Shown here in pieces: positions 10,997 to 22,290 of a stretch of DNA of 64,000 bases. This stretch comes from Hevea brasiliensis. Taxonomy: Eukaryota > Streptophyta > Magnoliopsida > Malpighiales > Euphorbiaceae. Location: contig NC_079495.1 in assembly GCF_030052815.1 (NCBI RefSeq), positions 34,715,987 through 34,779,986 on the forward strand, given 5' to 3'. The translations under genes were made by a program, and so were the position numbers. The first letter of the stretch is position 1. Every line of letters starts with the position of its first letter. The notes below the pieces were generated by a model that ran no database searches, was not told where the DNA came from, and saw only the letters and a program-made list of their open reading frames with translations.

Positions 10997-12056
10997 GTTG
11001 GATCATGTCTTCTAGTTCTTCATTATTCGCGATCCTAAGTTCCCTTTTATTTTCCTCTGTCCCCAGATTCACATTATTCATTTCATCTCCACAAGGCTCT
11101 AGAGTGGGTTCATCTGCTTCTCCCGGCTCTTTCACAGGCTCTTCTTCAGGCTCATTTGAATTAATGGCGATTATGGGACTCTCAAAGTTAACATAAGGGA
11201 TTTCGGAGTTCATTGGATCATTATGGAGGGGTTAGTCAATGGTCCTGGAGAAGTGAAAATGGATTATATTAAAGATTGAATTTTTGCAATGAACTTTTGA
11301 AAAGAAAATATTGACACAGAGTTTGAGAAAATGTGCTATTAATTTGTTAATTGCTTAATCATAAAAAGGGGTCCATTTACAGAATTGCACTTAACACCAT
11401 GGACAATGTAATCAAGTGTTGATAACAAAATATACTTTACTCGAAATAAAGCATAGGGAATCTTTAGCTTCCCAATTGTCTAGCTCTTATCCCTCTGTGG
11501 TTGCGAGATCAGTATTTCAGACATAGAATCCAGGTGCAGGACATTAATAAATGATTCTGAAGGAGATTCTCCATCCTCTTCTTTCAAGTTCTCAATGATT
11601 GGTTCGGTGAAAATGTCTGATATTTTCAGGACGTCTTTCTTCATTTTGAGAGGTTTGTCGAATCTCTGATCCCTGAGTAGGCTTCTCATCTGGAACCTTC
11701 CATCAGTCAAAGCATCCTTATCATATCCCAATCCTGAGCGTCCATTCCTCCGAATGGCTGATAATGGTTCGACAATTCCTTGCAGGGTGACACCCAATCC
11801 CTTGCCTTTTTCATTGCCATTTTTCAACATTACCTTTACAAAAATGGCTGCAGCTCCCCCGTCTCCCAGAACAGTTCCTTGTAGCTCTAAAGCTTGAAAT
11901 GAGCTTTCTAGAGATTGTTCAGTCATTTCCACATAAGGGACTGATTGTGGCTTGGTGACTAGCATAGCTTCTTCTCCTCTTATCATAATGATTTTGTCAT
12001 TTATGACATATTTGATCCTTTGGTGCAAAGTTAAAGGCACTGCATTTGCCGAATCT
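10997..12056 (-). pseudogene. Fragment of a G-patch-bearing gypsy polyprotein (protease-RT linker)
   Basis: The piece from 12056 to 11480 reads DSANAVPLTLHQRIKYV, which resembles the region after the aspartic protease in one group of plant gypsy polyproteins. It is followed by a glycine-rich G-patch-like stretch (GNEKGKGLGVTLQG, then GRSGLGY). A second open piece, 11213-10997, has VNLGTEENKRELRI, the familiar linker just before RT. Stops fill 11214-11479. Both ends are abrupt: copia 1 is inserted at 10996, and a truncated copia LTR joins at 12057 with two bases of overlap. The lineage differs from families A, B and C, none of which show a G-patch. Confidence 0.75.
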
Positions 12057-13770
12057 ATAGGCACTTATACATGATAAGTAGGCCGAACCAGTGACACTTA
12101 TGACAAGCACATGGAGTTTACTCTTGTCAATGTTTTGTCATAAATCATATCAGTGCATATAATCTTTAGACCTGAGATAGCACAGTTATCTTGTATATAG
12201 GTAGTTTGAGTTTGATACTGCTTTCATACTTGTACTGTGTATGGGTATATGGGCAAGTGTTGGCTCCTACTAGTTATATATGGAGGTAGGTGTTGATCAA
12301 GATGGAATATGTTTTTCTAAGTAAATAGAGATAAAATCAGAAAAGAGTTTCTGATGAGAAAATCTTTTTAATCAAGAACTGGAATTAAAAGAGAACATAA
12401 TATTCATAGCAAATGGAGTTTGACATAAACCATAACTCCAGCTTGAGTTGGGATTTTGTAACAGAGAGATTCTAGTGCATGGTAACATATGATTATAGGT
12501 TCATTTAAGGTAAACCTTATTACTAATTGGGTGGCCATGGCATGCTATGCTAGGTGTTAACCATGGTCTATGAGGTGCATAAAATGATTTAGAGAAATCA
12601 TTTATGGTGAGAAAGAGTTCTGATGATATTAAGAGTTGATATCATATCTCATTGCCAATTAGTGATGAGCCTAGTAAGTCACACACATACACAAGTTATC
12701 ACCTAATTAAATATGATTTAATTAATTAATTAAAGAGTTTAATTGATTAATTAAATAGGTTTGGTTTGCAATTAGATTGCAAAGTCCCTAGCATGACTTG
12801 AAACTAAATCTAGGTTATTGGATGTACAGTATAAGTTAAATTTATATTTAAAGTGTTTAAATATGAATTTAATTAATGAGAAATTAATTAATAAAGATTA
12901 ATTAATTAATTTATATTTGATATAAGTTGATTAGAAGAAGAGAAATAATTATTTTGGGTTGAGAACTCAAAATTAAGACACAGGGGCATTTTGGTCATTT
13001 CACAGGGTGACATGTGGCACCATGAGATGGTGACACATGGCATTACACATAAGCTTGCCAAATGTCTTTTAATCATATAAGATGATTAAAATTAAGATTA
13101 AACATAGGTTTGACACTTGGCACAATGTGATTGGGTAAATTAAACCTAGAACCAATCAGAGGGTGACATGTGGCAAGGGTTTAATGTGTTAACCTAGCTA
13201 TATAAGTGTTGTTATGAAAAGAAAATAACACAACCAGTAGCCTCTTTCTTTGGTGCTGCCAACCAAGAAGGTTTCTCTTTTCTTCATCTTCTTCTCTCAT
13301 CTTTCCAAGAGATTAACAAATAATCTCTTGAACTAAAAATACTAGAAATTGTTTCTAGTGTCCTTTTTATGTCTTTAATCTCTTAAAAGGCAGAACTTGA
13401 TTTTCTGAATAATAGAAAAAGCTTTAGAAGCTGTTTAAGGGCTGCCATAGGTGTTCTTGGTGTGGACAAGCTAAAGGGACAACATCTGGTGTCCTGAAGA
13501 CGCACCTCAAAGGCGCAAATATACTGCAGTGCATCAAGAGGTTAGTGTGTTTGTTCTTGATTTAATCTAGGGTTCTAAAATTAATCTGATTAATTTTAAA
13601 ATCTTAAATAGCAAACACAAATCCTAAAACATATTAAAATAGTTTTAATATGTTGTTTATCATTGAAATCAAATAGATAAAAATAAATCTTGCATGATGC
13701 ATGTGACCCTAGCTGAAAATTTTTGAATTCAATTGTATAAACTTGTGTTTTTCACGCTTTCGTTCCTTCC
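12057..13770 (+). repeat. 5' LTR of copia 2, lacking its first 334 bp
   Basis: The LTR starts at ATAGGCACTTATACATG, which lies 334 bp inside the central LTR (19892), and continues to CCTTCC at 13770 (the expected terminal A is C). The junction with the gypsy fragment shares only AT, which suggests end joining. The promoter is kept: CCAAT box ACCAATCAG 13151-13159 and TATA box 13198-13206. Confidence 0.9.
13008..13206 (+). promoter_or_regulatory. Copia U3 promoter: four TGACA..TGGCA boxes, CCAAT box, TATA box
   Basis: Four related 12-mers, TGACATGTGGCA, TGACACATGGCA, TGACACTTGGCA and TGACATGTGGCA, start near 13008, 13031, 13111 and 13164. The cores CATGTG and CACATG resemble plant bHLH or NAC sites. 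ACCAATCAG is at 13151 and CTATATAAG at 13198. The same layout is in the LTRs at 8949-10996 and 19558-21677. Confidence 0.6.
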
Positions 13771-13772
13771 AT

Positions 13773-13784
13773 TGGTATCAGAGC
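13773..13784 (+). other. Primer-binding site of copia 2
   Basis: TGGTATCAGAGC, matching the initiator-Met tRNA 3' end, two bases after the LTR. Confidence 0.92.
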
Positions 13785-14029
13785 CACTATATTTGCCATT
13801 TAGAATATTGATTATATGATTTAATTATGTGTTTTGATCATGAGATGATTTTTCCATTGCTGGTTGCAATGGATGTGTGGCGGCTTGCTTGAAAAACACC
13901 AACATGGTGCGCATGGTATGGCTTCATGGATGGTGCAAGGTTTGGCTTTTTAATTTGCAATTTTTGTATGATCTAAAAGCTCATCCTATGTCTAATTAAA
14001 TTATTTAATTAGAATTTTAATCACACAAT

Positions 14030-14390
14030 TAAATTTTGATTCAAATCAGAATTTTAAAAATTGTTTGAATGTGATTCAAATCTGAATTTTAAAAGTTGTT
14101 TGAATGTGATTCAAATCTGACTTTTTAAAGTTGTTTGAATCATATTTAAATCTGATTTTTTAAAGTTGTTTGAATAATATTCAGATCTGAATTTTTAAAA
14201 ATTGTTTGAATGTGATTCAAATATGATTTTTTAAAAATTGTTTGAATGTGATTCAAATTTGAATTTTTAAGGTTGTTTGAATGTGATTCAAATCTGAATT
14301 TTTAAATTTGTTTGAATGAAATTCAAATCTGAATTTTTAAATTTATTTGAATCATATTCAAATCTGGATTTTTAAGTTGAATATGAGATA
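14030..14390 (+). repeat. Array of nine about 35-bp repeats in copia 2 leader
   Basis: TGTTTGAAT-like starts fall near 14062, 14098, 14132, 14167, 14202, 14239, 14274, 14309 and 14344, a steady spacing of 34-37 bp. Most units keep TTTGAAT-NNN-ATTCAAA, a short inverted repeat, followed by CTGAATTTTTAAA. Confidence 0.9.
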
Positions 14391-15140
14391 TTCAATTCAA
14401 TTTAATTATGTATATTTTATTTAATTGTTAAATAGTGATATGCATGATGGATGATCATGGACAATAAAAGACTAATGTGATTGGATTTATTTCTTTTATG
14501 TTTATTTGGGATTGTAAATTAATTAATTTATTTTAATTTATTTTGGGCATGTATTATTAAGTTTGTAATAATTTTTGCGTTGTAATTTCATTTATTTAAG
14601 TTCTTGTAAAATTTGCCTTGGTATGCCAAGGATTACTATGTAATTGGATTGCAAGAAGTTCAAGGAGGTCAAGAGCATTGGTGGGACCAGTGGGAGGAAT
14701 TCAAGATCAAGTGTTGATTATGTACTCCTTCAGCAACTCTTGTAAAATGAATGAATGAAATGTAACTAGGAATGCTCTGATTCAATTCTTGGTGGCTTAG
14801 AATTGATTCCCTTAGAAAGTCCATGATCATATCATATTTACTGCTTATCCATGAATGCATGAGATGTATGGGAATATATGCAATTATATGATATATGCAT
14901 GCTAAATGGATAATGTGCAAAGTGAGACCTTAATAGTAATTAGGATGACCATAAAATCTTCCAAACAAATGATTAAGTTGGAAATGCTATAATTAAAGTA
15001 ATTATAACATGGGCCCTCCATTAGGGCAATTATTTTAAGAAATTTTAAATAGTTGCATGAGATACAATCAATTTAAGAGATTTTGTTAAGAATAATTATT
15101 AAGCATGAGATGTTGTAAATATGTAAATGGTTTGGTGGCC

Positions 15141-15353
15141 AATATTGGATGTACCTGAGGACATTAAAATTATTTGCATAATTATTGACTCAATGGGATC
15201 AACTTAACTAATGCAAGATAAGTCAATAATGGATGTACCTGAGATTTTGAGCATTAGGGGCTAGGTAAAGGATTGAACCTCACATGAGATGTGATGGGCA
15301 AGGAGTTGCTCACTTATAGTTTATTGTAATTACAATAATGGATGTACCTGAGG
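15141..15353 (+). repeat. Three dispersed 20-bp repeats in copia 2 leader
   Basis: AATATTGGATGTACCTGAGG (15141-15160), AATAATGGATGTACCTGAGA (15225-15244) and AATAATGGATGTACCTGAGG (15334-15353), with starts 84 and 109 bp apart. The sequence between them is not repeated. Confidence 0.88.
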
Positions 15354-15554
15354 ATGATCAATAGAATTATAAAAATTCAATCACCCAGTAGAAATCCATC
15401 CAACTAGGATTTTCGTTTTCTACTTTGGAAGTGTAGGATTCGCTAAGTTAGTGGGAGGACCAATTTGATTAAAAGACCATAATCATTTTGGTTAATTACT
15501 TGATACATTTACTAATTAATCTGGTTATTTTTTGCAGTTAATTTTCTAATAATA

Positions 15555-18500
15555 ATGAGCACAGAACAACCACCACCATCCAATATCCTTGCAAGCATAC
15601 TTGATCGCAATAGGTTGACAGGACCTAATCTCTCTGATTGGCTAAGAAATTTGAAACTTGTCCTAAACCTTGAACATATAGGATATGTTCTAGACTCAAA
15701 TGTTTCTGGTCCCTTACCTCCAGAGGCCACTCCAGAGGAACATAAACCTTTGGACAAGTGGAAGGAGCATGATATGAGAGCTAAGTGTTACATGCTTGCT
15801 TCCATGAGTAATGAGTTACAGAAGCAGCATGAGAATATGCAGAGTGCGAGTGAGATCCTCCTTCACCTATAAGAGTTGTATGGTGAGCACAGTAGGAATG
15901 CTAGGTATGAGATATCTGGAAAACTGTTCCGCATGAGGATGTTTGAGGGACAAAATGTTGGGGATCATGTCCACAAGATGATTCGGCTGATTGAGCAGTT
16001 AGAACATCTTGACTTCAACATGGATTTCCAAATATAGACAGATTTGATCCTTTAGTCCCTTTCTGAGTCTTTTGGGAATTTTGTGACAAATTTCCATATG
16101 ACTAAATAGGAATGCACCTTAGCTGAATTACTCAAAATGCTGGTTATTGCCCAAAAGAATATGCCGGGCAATAAAGAAAAAGAGGTAGCTTTGATTGCAT
16201 CTTCTTCTGCTGGAAAGTCCAACAAGAAGAAGGGCAACAAGAAAAAGAAACCTCAGATTCCTAGTCCTTCTAAGAAAATAGCTGAACAGAAAGGGAAGAC
16301 TAAAGTTGATGGAGGCAAAGGAAAGTGTTTCCACTGCCAGAAGGATGGGCACTAGAAAAGGAACTGCCCAGAGTATCTTGCTTCTCTGAAGGATAAGAAG
16401 GATACACCTTCAGAAGGTATGTCCATATCTTGTTATTTAGATTCTGATGATACTCATAGTTTATCTACAGCTTGGGTTTTAGATACTGGTGCCAGTTCTC
16501 ACATTTCTAATGATATGCAGGAACTAGCAAATTGTAGCAGCTTGCGTTCTTAAGATGTTAGAGTCCGTATTGGCAATGGCTCAACTGTTGAAGCTTTAGC
16601 CATAGGATCTAAATCTTTTTACATGTTTGGACATGTTTTGTGTTTGGATAATATTTTATATGTACCTGATACTTTTAAGAACATCATTTCTATATCTAGT
16701 TTGACTAGAAATAGCTACGAATTTCAGTTCACAGATGATGTTTGCAATATTTATTTTGGAAATAAATATGTTGGTTCGGGTTATATGAATGATGTTCTTT
16801 ATTATTTGGATAATAATGACAAACACAAAATGAATGCAAGTGATCTAAATGAATGCAATGCCATGGTGAAAACCAACTCAAGTTCAAAATATATTTGGCA
16901 CTTAAGGTTATGTCATGTTGCAGAAGATAGGATTACAAAATTGGAGAAAATGGGGATTTTATCCTCATTGGGCTCTGAGGCTACTCCAACTTGTGAATCT
17001 TGCCTTCAAGGCAAAATGACTAGATCACCCTTTGTTGGACAAGGACTAAGGGCTGAAAATATTTTGGAGCTAATACATAGTGATTTATGTGGTCCATTTA
17101 AGGAAATGGCTAGAGGCGGTTTTCATTATTTTATTACCTTTACTGATGATAAATCAAGGTTTGGGTATTTGTATTTGATGAAATACAAACATGAATCCTT
17201 TGAAAAATTCAAAGAATTTAAATCTGAAGTAGAAAATCAAATAGAAAAGAGTATTAAAGCTCTTCAATCAGATCATGGAGGTGAATATTTAAGCACTGAA
17301 TTTGATGAATACTTGAGAGAGCATGGCATTGATTCCCAGCTGACTCGTGCAGGAACGCCACAGCTGAATGGTGTATCTGAAAGGAGAAATTGTACCCTAT
17401 TGGATATGGTACGTAGTATAATGAGCTATACTGATATGCCAATCTCCTTTTGGGCATTTGCATTAGAATCAGCTTTGTATATTCTAAATAGGATTCCATC
17501 AAAATCAGTTTCTTCCACACCTTATGAGATATGGCATGGAAGAAAACCAAGTCTCAAGCATGTTAAGATTTGGGGTTGTCCAGCTTATATCAAAATGATG
17601 AACACTGATAAATTGGAAACCAGATCAGAAAAAGGTCGATTTGTTGGATATCCAAAAGATAGTTTTGGATATTATTTTTATTTGCCTGCTTCACAAAAGG
17701 TTGTGATAAGTAGAGATGCCACATTTCTTGAACAACAGTTTGTTCAAGAAGGAGGCAAAGGAAGGCAAATAGAGTTGGAATTGGAGAATTATGACCAACC
17801 AACAGATCAGATGGATATAGATCCATCTAGTCAACCTATACCCATTAATGAAAAATCTACAGCTATTCCTCGTAGAACAACCAGGGTATCTCACCCACCA
17901 GTGAGATTTGGTTTCCTACATGAAGAAGAACAAGAGTTGTCTACTCATGAAGAAGTAGATCATGGAGATGATCCACTTACCTATGAAGAAGCTATATCAG
18001 ATATAGACTCTTCAAAATGGATTGATGCTATGAAATCTGAAATTGATTCTATGTATAAGAATCAAGTATGGGATCTTGTTGACCCACCTGAAGGTATTAT
18101 ACCTATAGGGAACAAATGGGTTTTCAAGAAGAAAATTGGTTCTGATGGAAAGGTAGAGACCTATAAGGCAAGGCTAGTAGCGAAAGGGTTTCGCCAAAGG
18201 CAAGGAATCGACTATGAGGAGACTTTCTCGCCTGTTGCCATGCTTAAATCAATTAGGATTCTATTAGCAATAGCTGCATACTATGATTATGAGATTTGGC
18301 AGATGGATGTCAAAACAGCTTTTCTCAATGGATACATTGAAGAAAATATTTTCATGGAACAACTTAGGGGTTTGAATCCCAAGATGGTTCCAAGGTATGC
18401 AAGCTAAAACGATCTATTTATGGGTTGGAGCAAGCTTCGAGGAGTTAGAACATCTGTTTTAATGAAGCCATTAAATCCTTTGGTTTTATAACAAATGAGG

Positions 18501-19543
18501 AGGAGCCATGTGTATATAAGAAGGTTAGTGACAGTGCTATCACTCTCCTTGTCTTATATGTAGATGATATACTGTTGATGGGTAATGACATAGGTATGTT
18601 AACAACTGTAAAGGTATGGTTGTCAAATACATTCTCTATGAAAGACTTAGGGGAGGTAACCTATATTCTTGGGATTCGCATCTATAGAGATAGAGCGAAA
18701 AGAATAATTGGTTTATCCCAAAGTCTATACTTGAAAAAGGTGTTAAAGAGGTTTAACATGCTTGATTCCAAGAGAGGATTGTTACTAGTGAGACATGGTA
18801 TCCACCATTCTAAAGGGATGTCTCCAAAGACACCTGAAGAAAGAGATAAGATGGCCAGGATACCATATGCTTCGGCTATTGGAAGTTTAATGCATGCAAT
18901 GTTGTGTACTAGGCCGGATATCGCATATGCTGTTAGTTTAACTAGTAGGTATCAATCTAATCCAGGTTTGGAACACTGGATAGCTATCAAGAATATCCTT
19001 AAGTACTTGAGAAAAGCTAAGGATTTATTCTTGATCTATGGAGATGGAGACTTACAACTGGATGGTTATACTGATTCTGATTTCCAATCAGATATCAATG
19101 ATAGAAAGTCTACCTCTGGATATGTGTTCATTTGTAATGGAGGTGTAGTCAGTTAGAAGAGTTCCAAACAGAGCACGATTGTAGATTCGACTATAGAGGC
19201 TGAGTATATTGCTGCATCAGATGCTGCAAAGGAAGCTATTTGGATAAAGAAGTTCGTGACAGAACTTACAGTAGTTCTTTTCATTGAGTCAGCAGTTCCA
19301 CTACACTGTGACAACAATGGAGCGGTCATATAGGCTAAGGATCCAAGGTCTCACCAAAAATCCAAATACATAGAAAGGCGCTATCACATTATCAGAGAAA
19401 TAGTTGGACGAGGCGATGTAGCCATGCAGAAAATAGCATCAGCTGAAAATCCAGCCGATCCATTCACTAAGCCTATGTCACAGACTCAGCTAGACCGGCA
19501 TCTTGAGAAGATGGGTCTAAGATATTGTAATGAATGGCTCTAG
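15555..19543 (+). pseudogene. Copia 2 gag-pol polyprotein (broken, all domains present)
   Basis: The start MSTEQPPPSNIL directly follows the splice-like site. In order: gag with zinc knuckle CFHCQKDGH and final Cys (16326-16367); aspartic protease DTG (16482-16490); integrase with an HHCC zinc finger and catalytic Asp (17082), Asp (17271) and Glu (17379); RT with YVDD (18557-18568); RNase H ending at TAG 19541-19543. Together these would make, cut and integrate the element DNA. Breaks: a stop at about 15870, several more to 16550, a frameshift near 18390, and stops near 18447, 19155 and 19330. Nearly all stops fit Gln or Trp codons changed by one transition. The open frame 16623-18407 is the longest survivor. 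Confidence 0.92.
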
Positions 19544-19548
19544 TGTTA

Positions 19549-19557
19549 GTGGGAGAT
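19549..19557 (+). other. Polypurine tract of copia 2
   Basis: GTGGGAGAT directly before the LTR start TGTTAG. It primes plus-strand DNA synthesis in LTR retroelements. Confidence 0.75.
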
Positions 19558-21677
19558 TGTTAGTAGTATGCTCTAGAGCATATCATTTAGTATGTATCTT
19601 GTACATGTTTTTATTAATAAAAGGCATTTCCACTTTTCCGTTTACATAATATATTTATGTGTAATAGAAAAGGTCCATTGATATTTTGTTAGAAATTCTA
19701 TTCTTAAGTTGTTAAGAATATGAGTGACAGTATTTCTAGTACAAAGTATCATAAATAGGTTCACAATCGAGGATACTTCATAATAAGGACATGACTTATC
19801 CAGAAAGATTGTATTCATGTTTGTTCCCAAGTTATTTATATGAGATATAAATAAGATGGAATGGTGAGTCTCATGCCATATGACAAACATGATAGGCACT
19901 TATACATGATAAGTAGACCGAACCAGTGACACTTATGATAAGCACATGGAGTTTACTCTTGTCAATGTTTTGTCATAAATCATATCAATGCATATAATCT
20001 TTAGACCTGAGATAGCACAGTTATCTTGTATATAGGTAGTTTGAGTTTGATACTGCTTTCATACTTGTACTGTGTATGGGTATATGGGCATGTGTTGGCT
20101 CCTACTAGTTATATATGGAGGTAGGTGTTAATCAAGATGGAATCTGTTCCTCTAAGTAAGTAGAAATAAAATCCTATGTTCATTTAATTGTTCTTGATGT
20201 TTCAAGTTCCTGGTCAGGACAGATAGATTTAATCATAAAAGAGTTTCTGATGAGAAAATCTTTTTAATCAAGAACTAGAATTAAAAGAAAACATAATATT
20301 CATAGCAAATGGAGTTTGACATAAACCATGACTCCAGCTTGAGTTGGGATTTTGTAACAGAGAGATTCTAGTGCATGGTAACATATGATTATAAGTTCAT
20401 TTAAGGTAAACCTTATTACTAATTGGATGGCCATGGCATGCTATGCTAGGTGTTAACCACGGTCTATGAGGTGCATAAAATGATTTAGAGAAATCATTTA
20501 TGGTGAGAAAGAGTTCTGATGATATTAAGAGTTGATATCATATCTCATTGCCAATTAGTGATGAGCCTAATAAGTCACACACATACACAAGTTATCACCT
20601 AATTAAATATGATTTAATTAATTAATTAAAGAGTTTAATTGATTAATTAAATAGGTTTGGTTTGCAATTAGATTGCAAAGTCCCTAGCATGACTTGAAAC
20701 CAAATCTAGGTTATTGGATGTATAGCATAAGTTAAATTTATATTTAAAGTGTTTAAAAATGAATTTAATTAATGAGAAATTAATTAATAAAGATTAATTA
20801 ATTAATTTACATTTGATATAAATTGATTAGAATAAGAGAAATAATTATTTTGGGTTGAGAACTCAAAATTAAGACACAGGGGCATTTTGGTCATTTCACA
20901 GGGTGACATGTGGCACCATGAGATGGTGACACATGGCATTACACATAAGCTTGCCAAATGTCTTCTAATCATGTAAGATGATTAAAATTAAGATTAAATA
21001 TAGGTTTGACACTTGGCACAATGTGATTGGGTCAATTAAACCTAGAACCAATCAGAGGGTGACATGTGGCAAGGGTTTAGTGTGTTAACATAGCTTTATA
21101 AGTGTTGTTATGAAAAGAAAATAACACAACCAGCAGCCTCTTTCTTTGGTGCTGCCACCCAAGAAGGTTTCTCTCTTCTTCATCTTCTTCTCTCATTTTT
21201 CCAAGAGATTAACAAACAATCTCTTGAATTGAAAATACTAGAAATTGTTTCTAGTGTCCTGTTTACATCTTTAATCTCTTAAAAGGCAGAACTTGATTTT
21301 CTAAATAATAGAAAAAGCTTTAGAAGCTGTTCAAGGGTTGCCATAGGTGTTCTTGGTGTGGACAAGCTAAAGGGACAACATCTAGTGTCCTGAAGACATA
21401 TCTCAAAGGCACAAATACACTGCAGTGCATCAAGAGTTTAGTGTGTTTATTCTTGATTTAATCTAGGGTTCTAAAATTAATCTGATTAATTTTAAAATCT
21501 TAAATGGCAAATATAGATCCAAAAACATATTAAAAGAGTTTTAAAGGAGTTTTAATATGTTGTTTATCATTGAAATCAAATAGATAAAAATAAATCTTGC
21601 ATGATGCATGCGATCCTAGGTGAAAATTTTTGAATTCAATGGTATAAACTTGTGTTTTTCACACTTTCGTTCCTTCA
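19558..21677 (+). repeat. Central copia LTR shared by copies 2 and 3, 2120 bp
   Basis: The LTR begins TGTTAGTAGTATGCTCTAG and ends CCTTCA. It is about 70 bp longer than the LTR of copia 1, mainly because of a 61-bp segment at about 20173-20234 (from CTATGTTCATTT to AGATTTAATC) bordered by AATC repeats. That segment is absent from the LTRs at 8949-10996 and 12057-13770. The TATA box has changed to CTTTATAAG (21094-21102), and the possible splice donor reads GAGTTTAG in place of GAGGTTAG. Confidence 0.93.
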
Positions 21678-21679
21678 AT

Positions 21680-21691
21680 TGGTATCAAAGC
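21680..21691 (+). other. Primer-binding site of copia 3
   Basis: TGGTATCAAAGC, one mismatch to the initiator-Met tRNA complement carried by copia 1 and 2. Confidence 0.85.
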
Positions 21692-21949
21692 CACTATATT
21701 TGCCATTTAGATTGTTAATTATATGATTTAATTGTGTGTTTTGATCATGAGATGATTTATCTACTACTGGTTGCAATGGATGTGTGGCAGTTTGCTTGAA
21801 AAACACCAACATGGTGCGCATGGTATTGCTTCATGGATGGTGCAAGGTTTGGCTTTTTAATTTGTAATTGTTGTATGATCTAAAAGCTCATCCTATGTCT
21901 AATTAAATTGTTTAATTAGAATTTTAATCACACAATTAAATATTGATTC

Positions 21950-22290
21950 AAGTCAGAATTTTAAAAATTGTTTGAATGTGATTCAAATCTGAATTTTAAA
22001 AGTTGTTTGAATGTGATTCAAATCTAAATTTTTAAAGTTGTTTGAATCATATTTAAATCTGATTTTTTAAAGTTATTTAACTAATATTCAGATCTAAAGT
22101 TTTAAAAATTATTTGAATGTGATTCAAATCTGATTTTTAAAAAATTGTTTGAATGTGATTCAAATCTGAATTTTTAAGGTTGTTTGAATGTGATTCAAAT
22201 CTGAATTTTTAAATTTGTTTGAATGAGATTCAAATATGAATTTTTAAATTTATTTGAATCATATTCAAATCTGAATTTTTAAGTTGAATA
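21950..22290 (+). repeat. Array of about 35-bp repeats in copia 3 leader
   Basis: About nine units of TTGTTTGAATGTGATTCAAA plus TCTGAATTTTTAAA, more diverged in the middle than the array of copia 2. Confidence 0.87.

Larger units (their letters stand above)
13785..15554 (+). other. Non-coding leader of copia 2, with repeats and a 3' splice-site-like end
   Basis: About 1.8 kb with no supported gene. It holds the 35-bp array (14030-14390), the three 20-bp repeats (15141-15353) and, just before gag, a branch-point-like TTTACTAATTAATC, a T-rich run and TTGCAG ending at 15537. This is the pattern of a plant 3' splice site. A matching donor AAGAG/GTTAGT is at 13540/13541 in the LTR. Confidence 0.75.

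Noticed and set aside
14030..14390. CRISPR-like array (regular repeats of about 35 bp)
   Set aside because: The units abut with no unique spacers, are degenerate, and sit in a plant retrotransposon leader.
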